Positions 1 through 33,200 of a DNA stretch of 64,000 bases are shown here, one piece after another. The notes beneath the pieces are model-generated. The model saw only the letters and a program-made list of their open reading frames with translations, was not told where the DNA came from and made no database searches. This DNA is from Apus apus (Eukaryota > Chordata > Aves > Apodiformes > Apodidae): positions 4,255,001 to 4,319,000 of the forward strand of contig NC_067296.1 of the NCBI RefSeq assembly GCF_020740795.1, given 5' to 3'. The position numbers and the translations under genes are program-made. Position 1 is the stretch's first letter; every line of letters starts with the position of its first letter.

Positions 1-22976
<22,976 letters not shown>

Positions 22977-23741
22977 TCTCATCTGTTTCTCACCCCAGAG
23001 GAAACAAGACGAGCGTGGGCTGGTTGGATCCACAGCAGGGGCCAGGTTGTTTGCATTCCAAAGGGAGAATCTGGTTATGGACATCCTGACTGCAGTAGCC
23101 ACGTTCATCTTGAACTGTACTTTACCCTGCCATTTACTTCCATTGCAGCTGAACGAGTGATGCAGGTGGAGCAAGGCTCCCCAGGAGAGGAAGGGATGCA
23201 CAGAGGGATGATGTAAAAAGAGTCGCCTTAGCCTTGCTCCCTGGGGAAGAAGGTATGGAGCACTGCCTCCCCATCCTTGGGAAGTCATGAGATGCCTTGC
23301 AATGAAGTAAGGATCTGAATGAAAATCTTTGCATCTGAGCCTCTTGCTGTAAGTCACTAAGCTTCAGGAAGGTGACAGTTCAGACCTAAATTTTCACTCG
23401 TGTGCAATGCACACATCCTGGAGGAGAGATCCACCTGCAGGTGGGGGGTTGCAAAAGTGGACAGAGCTGTTTTCCATGCAGCTGGATCCAGCGCTAACAG
23501 GGTCTGAGCAACAAGCAAGCGTAGGTGCTGTGCTTGCTTTAGGAAGTTTGCAAGGTGTTATCTCCTTGCAGTGACAGCTCACCATCACAAACTGCACTGG
23601 CTGGGTCCTGTTCTGCTCACCTAGGCTCATCCCTGCAGACTGCCATCAGGCTCCAAGCAGAACTTTTCCTGGAACAGGCTTCACTCAACAGGCTTAAAAC
23701 TGATGTTGCAATACGGGGCCCTGGCAATAGAACTTCAATGC

Positions 23742-23747
23742 AATAAA
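23742..23747 (+). promoter_or_regulatory. PPP1R16B: Possible proximal poly(A) signal of PPP1R16B
   Basis: An AATAAA hexamer 766 bp after the stop codon, followed within 40 bp by a T-rich stretch. It would give a short 3' UTR isoform; use is not shown. Confidence 0.35.
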
Positions 23748-26700
23748 ATACTGACAAAGGTCTATATTGGGATAAGTAATTTAAAACCCTTATTTGTACT
23801 ATTTAGACTCCTCATTTGTTAAACCTGAAAAGACTTTTGCTGATCTCACTTTCTTACTGATGCTGTTTGTTCACTCTGTATGCTCACCACAGATACTACA
23901 GGCAGAATGCTTTGCATTCTGATTTTTCTGGATTTCCAGAACCACAGGGCTTGGGAGGGATGAGGAGGAAAGGTTTGCTGACACAAGTCTAGAAACATCA
24001 TGAAATTGTTTCAAATCTCCCTAGATGTTATGTTAACACTTATGTTAACCTGCAGTCTTTGGCTGACCAAGTGTTAAAGCCTTGCTTTGGTAGTTGAACA
24101 TTGCAGCAGGGCAGGAGATTGGGGTTTTTTTAGTCTGGTTTTCCAGCTGCCATGCTGAAGTCATCAGCAGTGATCAGACTTCAATGCCTCCGTGTACAAG
24201 GGAGTTGCCTAGGGCTGTGCAGTACCTAGGAAAGCCTCTCTGCTGCAGGGCAGCTGGCAAACCAGCACCAGTGTTTCTCTGTAGTCCGTGTTGGCTCTGA
24301 CAAACTACCTGAGAAACACCAGCACAGTGTAACCTGGGGTTTTGGCATTGGCTCTTGAGCAAGTGGAGGCTCTGCATACCTGGGGGAGGCAAGAATGAGA
24401 GACAGCTCTGAGGAACTGGCCACAGTTGAGATAAACTGTACCTACAGAAGTAACTGTAAACCCTCAACCCTTTTTCTACACAGAGAGGCTATTGCACATG
24501 TAACTATTTGCCTGCATTAATATGTGTCTTCTTGAACAGCTTAAATTCCAAACTCTGAAAACATAAGCCTATTTGGGTCTCTCTAAGCCATCAATGGATT
24601 AAATCCAGCTCACGTAGTTGCTTCAGCCTCACAACAGCAAATGCAGCTTCCACCCATCTTCCTCTTAGCTGATGGCTGTTAAACAACATCACTCTTTGCA
24701 ACTACACTTCCCTGTGGGAATCCTCAAAACGTTTTTTTCCAGGCTATAAAAAGCTGTCTTAGGCTGCCAGTGACTGTTAAGTGCTACCCTTTGCTCCCAG
24801 CCTATGGCTGGGGCTGGGTATTTTATGGTGCAGGGCTCTGAGCTCCTCATTCTCAGCTCCTTAGGGCAGCAGAGGTGGCTGCATGAACACCACAACCATG
24901 CCATGCAGGGAACATTTTTAGACCTGTGAGGGTACTACCAGACTGACAATTTACCCTCTTTAGCTCTGAAGACACCATTCTCTGCACTCACCAGTTTCAG
25001 AAGCAATTTAGAAAATGGTAGCAGATGATCTGATTTTTTAAACACCTTAGTTCAGTCAAAAGCAGGAGATTATTTTGTATGTTTTGAAACATTCCAAGAA
25101 GTTTGGCTTCCCCCATTATTGAAACACATGCTAAATGCAAGACTGCTTGTGCTTGACTTAAACTTAGGGGATCTTAAAAGTCATGCTCTAGTAGAAAGAA
25201 GTAACCAAACAGGCTTTACCACATCAGTGTGTGGTTAACAGTGGGTCTTCTGATTACCTTGAGAAAATGATTCTGAGCTGTTGCCAAGTGTAGCCTGGTT
25301 TTGACTGGACAGGGGGAGATGATCATCAGATGCCCCTCTTCCCCTGTAGTGCTGGGGGCTGTCTCTCCACATCCATCCTAATGAGAATACTAAACTCTGT
25401 GTAACAAATATTGGTGCCACTATCTTCTTGGTGGTGTAAAATTTGGGCCCAGCTGAGAGCTTCCCTCTCAGGGAAGAAGCTGGGCCCTTTTCCTTCTCAG
25501 AGCACTTCAAATCCAAGCAGATGGAAAGGAAACCTTTGAATGCAATAAGGTTAAGTAGTTTGAGGCTTGCTTTTATTGAGAGTTGTTAATACATTCAAAC
25601 TTCAGGAAGCCAATCCATTTTAGACAAAAAGCTTTTTGTCCATTGATATTTCCCTCTGTTTATATATAAAACTCCAGGAACACATCACTCTAGCTGTCCT
25701 GTTGAGCAAATCACCAATTGATTTACTATCAGGCAAAAGATATTACAAATTCTGCATTACAAAACCACCCCCTTAATTTGACTTAGTATTGAAATTGCAA
25801 AACTGGCTGTAATCGAGCTCTTCTGGCTTTATCAAACTGGCTCAGCAAAGTCTAGTGCTGTCTGATCAAATGTAATCAATCCTTATTGAGATGAGAGAGT
25901 CAGTAATCAAAGAGTCAATTCCATGATATGTTCCACAGCCATGCCAAGTGTTTATCTCCCACTGGCTTTGGGCTGAAGCTGTATCAAAGTGGGACTTGTG
26001 AAGGCTGTTGAAGAGTGACCTAGAATGGATTGAAGAATCCTGCTTATGTGCTGGTGACATTCTGCATATAAAGGGCACTGCTCAGGGAAGGGGCTGGCAA
26101 TTGGTGCTGCATGCAGAGCTGTTGGTTGTAGGTCTGGGACCAGAAATTCTGTAAACTGGATATTTAACCTGCTTCTGGTAAACTATTTTATAGAGACAAA
26201 CAGGTTTTGGGGCAATTAATGAACACACAGATACTCTTACATGTGCACTGTAGGAGCCTACCTCCAGGAATAGGGGTTTTTGTTATAAGGTTACAGCAAT
26301 AGTGGGGTTTTTATATCTGTGTGCTTTAAAGACCATCCCACTGGAAAGCTCTGAGGTACACAGCAGAAGGCACTTGGTTTCATTGGATATGAATATTGCT
26401 AAAAAGCTGTAGAAACTAGAAATCATGTTGTGATCAGCATATCTAGCACTTGGCTTAATAGAGGAGGATTTGGGGTTTTGGAGTTATACTTCTGTTTTAA
26501 GGCTCAACGAACATCTAAGTACAGATTCAAGGTCACTTTAGAGTCCCCCTTTTGTTAACAGTGAGCCAAAGGTTGTAGCTGTTCATGCAGACCACAGAAA
26601 GATTTGAGAACATGGACCTATTGATGGGTCTGTTGTGGGCAGAGTGGCACATGAGAATAACCCTTCTGCTTGCAAAGTCCTCCTGTCTGCTGAAGTGATA

Positions 26701-28190
26701 CTGTTCCTAGCAAACAGGATGAGGGGATCTCTACTTTCCATGTTGAAAAACTTTTTTTAGATGGGGAAAAAAAAAAAAAAAGGTGTCTCAGAATAGTGTC
26801 TCAGCTTTACTGAGCTCAACCTAGAAGGTCTCAGCAATGAAATGTTGGATAAGGGCTTAAAAACCATTGCTGGGACCTGTTTGATGTCAGGCCTGCATCT
26901 GTGTTTCACATACCAAGTGATGTGATTTTAGCCCACTTAGTCTCACTTCTGTGGTGCTCCTGACTCTTAAAACACTCCCAGTTTTTGGAAGAACTGACTC
27001 TAGCTGATGTGATTCTGTACCATCTTACAGGTGTGGTTGGAGAACCATGTGGATGAGAAACTCCTGGTAGGGAAGAAGAGCATGGCAGGGCAATAGCAAT
27101 AATAAATCAGGACAATACTCAGCAGAGGCAGTGGATTCTCCAGTTTATTGAGCAGGGTCTTATTTCATGGGTTTGGAAGCCCTTACAAGCTCCCAAATGG
27201 CATTACAACTTCTGTTTAGTGCCCTTCCCCTTTAATATTGAAATTCTGTTTACCCAAATCTTCCCTGCTGAAACTAAACCAGCGATAGCATGACGGAGGA
27301 ATATCTTAACTGGGAAAGCAATAGCACTGGTCTCCAGTGAGCCATAGATGAACTGTTGTCCATGTCCTGGAAGGAGTTCTCACTACGTCTGGGTATTTCT
27401 GTGCCTTATCATACTTGCTAAAGGTAACTTGCTCTCTGTAAGTTCTGTGGTGACTATACAGTGCTGTTCTTTAACTTGGAGATGATTTTCCAAGGGGGTA
27501 ACAGTTCAGAGCCTCCCAGATTTCGAAGTTTTTATTTGCTCTTTCGGTTTCTCTCATGATCACCGGTTCCTCTCTTCCTAAACACAGAAAGGAAATTAAC
27601 AGGGTCTTCATCCTAATTGACTAAATCACGCTGACCTACTTTGTTATTGCAGAATCTGGAACACGCTTGTAGCAGAAAGGTCTCTTAGTACAGAACACAG
27701 CTCGTATTTACATTTTTGTTTTGTTTTGGCTGTGGAACAGAGTTTGTTGGCTCTGGTTGTTCCGCTTTACTCTGCTGTTCTCATGTTAGCCAAACTAATA
27801 ATGGACTTCTCAGTTCCACCTCACAATTAGAACAGTGTTCTTCAGGCAACATCCGATGTGGTGAAATTACAACCCTGAATATTTCGCTGTATTTCAACCA
27901 CTGAAGCTGTAGTAGTGGAGATCCTGCTCAAGATACCTGCTCCCAAACCTACACCAGTGCAATTATCTCCACCCGCAGCTGGAGGGGAGCCTTAGTATTG
28001 TCACCTCTGCATCTTCAGCCTATAGATTGCAGTGTGGGACTGGTGTCAGTACCCCTGGTACAGCTCAGTGTGACTGCTGCATGGAAAGGTTCCTAACAAA
28101 CCCTGGCAAGCCTTCTGCAATAACTCGTCATCCCATCCATCAGTAGTAAACGATGTACAAACACAACCTGATGAAACCTATTTTATGTAA

Positions 28191-28196
28191 AATAAA
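28191..28196 (+). promoter_or_regulatory. PPP1R16B: Probable distal poly(A) signal of PPP1R16B
   Basis: AATAAA within TGTAAAATAAATAATG, in an A/T-rich context followed by a TGTATATTGTATT run. A second candidate, ATTAAA, lies at 28492-28497. Confidence 0.5.
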
Positions 28197-28520
28197 TAAT
28201 GTAAGGACTGTATATTGTATTAGCAGCTTTGTGTATAAAATGGCATTTTGGCAATCAGAGTCTAATATATTTAATTTTTTTTTTTTTTTTAAAAAAGAGG
28301 ATATTTGATATTGTATGGGACTGACTTTATTGCTATTGTAAGGATGAAAAGATGGTTTCTTAACATGTTGAAGCAATGCATCAAACCTTAAATTCTATGT
28401 AAAACTCATGCCAAAAGGGTATGTCTGACAGTATTAGCACCTGACTCAGTGTCTTTAATAGAGAGATTGAATTTTTTAATTTAAAAATTATATTAAATTT
28501 CTTTTAATAATACAAAAAAT

Positions 28521-28788
28521 ATATATATGCCCGAGTTTTATTTAATTGGTTCACATTTTGGGACTCTGGATGTTTCTGCCTATCTTACAACTGTAAATAC
28601 CGCCAGGAATGGCCCAGAGCAGTAAATCCAGGCAAGCGGTGGGTTGGTGGAACTCGTGATTTCTCGGCTGGTGCCAGCTCCTTCCTTTTTAGGAGACAAG
28701 CAGGAGGGAAGAACCCGGGGCTGCGGCCTCCGGGGTCAGGGGCTAAGGGGGCTGCGCGATCTTTTGGCCCCAAGGGGGCGGCGAACGG
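28521..28788. other. Short intergenic stretch PPP1R16B-FAM83D
   Basis: The base composition changes sharply here from A/T-rich UTR to GC-rich. It leads directly into the minisatellite; no gene was recognised. Confidence 0.6.
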
Positions 28789-29651
28789 CTCCCCCGGCCC
28801 CGCTCCCCGCTCCCCGGGTCCCGCTCCCCCGGATCCCGCTCCCCGGCCCCGCTCCCCCGGGTCCCGCTCCCCCGGGTCCCGCTCCCCGGCCCCGCTCCCC
28901 CGGGTCCCGCTCCCCCGGGTCCCGCTCCCCGGGTCCCGCTCCACCGGGTCCCCGCTCCCCGGCCCCGCTCCCCCGGGTCCCCGCTCCCCCGGCCCCGCTC
29001 CCCCGGCCCCGCTCCCCGGTCCCGCTCCCCGATCCCGCTCCCCGGCCCCGCTCCCCGGATCCCGCTCCCTCGGGTCCCGCTCCCCGGGTCCCGCTCCCCG
29101 ATCCCGCTCCCCCGGCCCCGCTCCCCCGGCCCCACTCCCCGGGTCCCGCTCCCCTGGGTCCCGCTCCCCCGGGTCCCGCTCCCTCGGGTCCCGCTCCCCC
29201 GGATCCCGCTCCCCCGGATCCCGCTCCCCGGCCCCGCTCCCCGGATCCCGCTCCCTCGGGTCCCGCTCCCCCGGGTCCCCGCTCCCCCGGCCCCGCTCCC
29301 CGGTCCCGCTCCCCGATCCCGCTCCCCGGCCCCGCTCCCCCGGGTCCCGCTCCCCGGGTCCCGCTCCCCGGGTCCCGCTCCCCCGGGTCCCGCTCCCCGA
29401 TCCCGCTCCCCGGGTCCCGCTCCCCGATCCCGCTCCCGATCCCGCTCCCCGGGTCCCGCTCCCCGATCCCGCTCCCCCGGGTCCCGCTCCCCCGGGCCCC
29501 GCTCCCCCGGATCCCGCTCCCCCGGCCCCGCTCCCCGGATCCCGCTCCCTCGGGTCCCGCTCCCCCGGGTCCCGCTCCCCCGGTCCCGCTCCCTCGGGTC
29601 CCGCTCCCCGGATCCCGCTCCCCCGGTCCCGCTCCCCGGTCCCGCTCCCCC
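28789..29651. repeat. GC-rich minisatellite, about 13-16 bp unit with CCCGCTCCCC core
   Basis: Some 860 bp consist of the core CCCGCTCCCC followed by a variable 3-6 base tail (GGGT, CGGGT, CGGAT, GGC, GAT). The order of variants is irregular and there are roughly 60 copies. The + strand carries the C runs, so the minus strand is GGGG-rich and could form G-quadruplexes. Because the array has no stop codons in several frames it yields long false open frames on both strands. It ends about 160 bp before the FAM83D copy A start codon. Confidence 0.95.
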
Positions 29652-29812
29652 CGTCGGGCGGGCCGCTGCCGCTGCCGCGGGGCCGGGCCGGGCCGCAGCC
29701 AACCGGCTGCTCGGGGCGGGGCGCGGCTCCCCCAGTGGCGGCGGCGGAGGCGCGAACCTGTTTGGATTCAAAGCCGCTCTAAAGGCGTCGGCGAGCCGGG
29801 CCGTGCCGCGCC
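29652..29812 (+). promoter_or_regulatory. FAM83D: FAM83D copy A promoter region, CpG-rich, E2F-like and CHR-like sites
   Basis: Directly before the start codon are GGCGCGAA (29749-29756, the reverse of TTCGCGCC, an E2F-type site) and TTCAAA (29767-29772, the reverse of the CHR element TTTGAA). Such pairs are typical of genes expressed in G2/M, which is when FAM83D acts. At the place where copy B has TATAAA, copy A has TCTAAA (29778-29783). The sites were found by eye and are inference. Confidence 0.5.
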
Positions 29813-30280
29813 ATGGCCAACCCGTCGCAGTGCCTGGAGGAGGGCGCCGGGCGCTGGCCGCCGCGGCCGCCCGGGCCGTACAGCGAGGCGCAGCGGCTGG
29901 CGCTGGAGGAGCTGGTGGCGGGCGGCCCCGAGGCGCTGCGGGCCTTCCTGCGGCGGGAGCAGCTGCCGCCCTTCCTGTCGGAGCCCGAGGTGCAGGCCAT
30001 CGTGCGGGGCGCCCTGCCGCCCGCCCCGCAGCCGGCGGGAGAGCCCTCGCCCGGCGCCTCGCTCGACGCCTCCTCGCTCACCTACTTCCCCGAGCGCTCG
30101 GACCTGGAGCCGCCGGCGCTGGAGCTGGGCTGGCCGGGCTTCGCCAGCGGCGCCTTCCGCGGGCTGACGCGGGTGGAAGCGCACTTCCAGCCCGGCTGCG
30201 GGGACGGGCTGTACGGCTGCAAGGAGGCGGTGCGGCGGCAGATCCGCTCCGCGAGGCAGGTGAGTGCCGGGGGGGACAGC
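29772..30280 (+). repeat. 509-bp near-identical segment shared with 38032-38540 (FAM83D exon 1)
   Basis: A base-by-base comparison at a constant offset of 8260 shows one mismatch, at 29779 (C) versus 38039 (A). The segment covers about 41 bp of 5' flank, all 447 coding bases of exon 1 and 21 bp of intron 1. Outside these limits the two flanks show no further obvious similarity. Confidence 0.95.
29813..30259 (+). CDS. FAM83D: FAM83D copy A exon 1
   Basis: It starts at ATG in GCGCCATGG and ends at the donor GGCAG|GTGAGT: 447 nt, residues 1-149. It encodes [40 protein letters not shown] and a final RSARQ. The DNA is identical to exon 1 of copy B. Confidence 0.96.
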
Positions 30281-33200
30281 GCCGGGCCCGGGGGGGCGGG
30301 CTCTGCCGCGGCGAACCGGCCCTTCCGAAGGGGTCAGCGAACCGGAGCAAAAATCAGCGACGGTACCGATGAGCATCCCCGTCGTGTGGCCATAGGCAAG
30401 GGGCTTTAATACCCCTGTCGAGCAGGGACATGTCTCGTTAGTAGGACAAACTGGCGGGTGCGGTGCCACTCGTACCCATCCTGGTGCGTCCCTTGCTGTG
30501 CTGCACCCGTGACATCTCCCAGAGCTCTGACCGGGCCCGCAGCTGCCGCTGGTGGCCAAAACACACGCTGGTTTCGAGCTGATTGTGCTCCTGCACAAAA
30601 GGGGAGGGTTTCCTTTTGCAGGTCACTCACTGATGCGCTAAGCGAGCCAGATCCACTCGGAAACCTCCTACTGTCCCTTAAAGGATGTGACACAAAAAAA
30701 GCCTCTCTAAAAATCACGTTATCTACAGGGGTAATTCTGTGATGATATCCCATTTCTTCAGTTCTTTCTCTTCATTAATCACCCTTAAGTAATGTGCAGA
30801 CCTGCTGCTCTTAGCAGGACTTCCCTCCTACAGGAGTGGATGGTTTTGATCTAATGCAGAGCATGGCTTAAAAAACTATGTGGTGTGGTAACTTCTAACT
30901 GTTCTCTGCAATTCCTCATGTTACCCAAGTTTATAGCCTCTAACTAGTCCTCAGGAGGGAACCACCCTTCTCCTTCGCAGCCACTCCATTGGCTTAACTA
31001 AAATTTGAATGTATAGCTTCCTCTTGGGGTGGCTGGGTGAAGCAACACCCTGAATCAGCAACTGAGCTCACTCCCTGCCCACTTCTGAGCACGGAAGCTT
31101 AGGGTGTGTGTGAGGATGACGTGAACAACGGGCTTCTTGCCAGAAACGGTCACAGAGTAAGCTCTGTTCTCAAAGGATCCTTGTCAGGTAGATGAGACTA
31201 GGCTGAACACTTGGGTAAACTCTGTGAATACATCCGTTTCTCCAAAAAGTTGCACTTGTTCATAATGCTCTTGCTTGTAGCATCCTGCCAAACACCAGCT
31301 CGAGCCAAGAGCCAGGCAAGCTGTTCCTGCACTGCTGTGCACGAGTCTGATCCGGGGGGCACTTGTGTGGCCACAGAATGGAGAGAAATGTTGCCCCCCC
31401 TCTAATTTACTAAACATCAGATGCTTTGTGACGTTGCTAAATCGTGGCTGAGTTCTTTGGGTTAATGTGGGGAACAGGAAATCTTCAGATGCTGTATAGT
31501 TTCTTCTTAACTTGCTCAAATGACTTGAGTCACTAAATGAATCGAGTGACTAAAGGGGGAGACTGTTGCTATCTTGCTTCCACTATCCTGAATGGATGAG
31601 TGGAGGGAAATGGGTGTGTGAGAGGTTTTGTCTCTCCTCTCAGTATAACTGTACTCTTTCTCATTTTGACTAAAAGTACATTTCCTTTTCAGCAGCTAAT
31701 TCTAGGATTAGAACTCTAATGCTACTAATTGAGTAGCCATTTGAAGGCACCAGTTTCCAAGGGGCTTAGTGTAAATTGTTCTGTTTTCAGGGGTTATTTT
31801 CTTACTTGTCTGGTGTTGTCAAAAGCATCTTACTTTTTTGTCTCCCTTTGACACTTAGACAAGTGGTACAGTGGAAAAAAGCAGAGGACATGTAAGAAGC
31901 CCAAGCTAAACAAACTTTATCTAGAAATACCAATGTGCCTGTGTGTATTATATGCAAAAGCTGATCTGTATGGAGCCCATCCCTTAAGGAGCAGGGCATG
32001 GGTGTGAATGCAAAGCTTTGCCTGTTCTTGTGGGAAATGTTACCTCTGACTACAGGCAATGCCACACACAGAGCAGCTGTGTTGCATTGCAGATAGACCT
32101 TGGGCATGTTGCAGCAGAGTGTGAAGGATTTATCTGATAAAGGCAGGTGCCAGGTACCTGCAGCAGTTGTACAGTCTGATGCTGGTCTGAGAAAAAGACA
32201 ATAAAAAACTAAGTAACAAAGCCAAATCCTTTATGCCTTTATATCCCCACACAGATGTGTGTTCCTGCTTTTGAGGGGTGAGAATTATAGCACCAAAATG
32301 GATTAGCTGGAGGGACTGTTGTCTTGTCTTTGGCCCACTGAAAGAAAATCTTCCCATCTCAGGACTTGCCTTCTGTAAAGAACTGTTTAGTGGGTGGAAG
32401 GATTTCTTGTAAAGGTTGGGGCTGGAAAGTTGGAAAGCATCTGGTAAGAGTCTGGAAATAGTGAGAAACATTTCTATAGAACTAGTATATCTCTTGGCAA
32501 CTTATATAGGGACAGCATTCCCTTCCAATCACACAAAGAGAAAGCAGTTGGGGTTTGTGAGATGCTCAGCTGTGAAGTGAGGAGGCCATTCGGGCTAATT
32601 TTCTTGTGGGCAGTGGCTGTTGCAGGATATATCATGCTGGGAGCACAGGAGTGGAGGTGACTTGTCTGGATTCCTCATTCTGCTGCCATAGCTTCCCTGG
32701 TGTCACCAAAAGGCTGGATTATGGGAGATTATGTAGGAAAGCAGGCTGTGAAAGTGTACAAAAGCAGCACCAGATGCGAGGGGGAAACTCTCCAGGCTTA
32801 TGCTTTGCACTGCAGGGCACTGTGAATTTACAGAAACATTGCAGGCATTTAGAAATCTCCTGTAGCTTGCCAGGGCTTGCTCAGCAGGACAAAGAAACGT
32901 GCATCTGGCCTTGATGACAGCAGCAGCAGGAGAAGATGGCTGGAGGAGGCAGTGATCTGGCCTTGTGTGAAATGAGGTTCTTGAACAAATGTTGTCACTT
33001 TTCTTGCAGGTGATTGCCCTTGTCATGGATTCCTTCACAGATATTGATATATTTGGTGACCTCCAGGATGCCTATAACAACCGCAAAGTCCCTGTCTATA
33101 TCCTTCTTGACCATGACTTTCTACCCCATTTCTTGGAAATGTGCAAGAATTTGGGAGTTTGCCCTGAGCAGGAAAGTGTAAGTACTAAACCTGGGTGGGT

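Larger units (their letters stand above)
22977..28520 (+). other. PPP1R16B: PPP1R16B 3' UTR (probable extent)
   Basis: About 5.5 kb without a recognisable exon or repeat between the PPP1R16B stop and the minisatellite before FAM83D. Its last 400 bp are A/T-rich, with AATAAA at 28191 and ATTAAA at 28492, which suits a long vertebrate 3' UTR. An earlier AATAAA at 23742 could give a short form. The end is inferred from signals only; transcript data are needed to place it. Confidence 0.6.

Noticed and set aside
28644-30167. 507-codon open frame on the + strand (and a 342-codon one on the minus strand, 28743-29771)
   Set aside because: Both are translations of the GC-rich minisatellite, with no stop codons because of base composition. 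The + frame runs through FAM83D exon 1 in a different frame from the real one.
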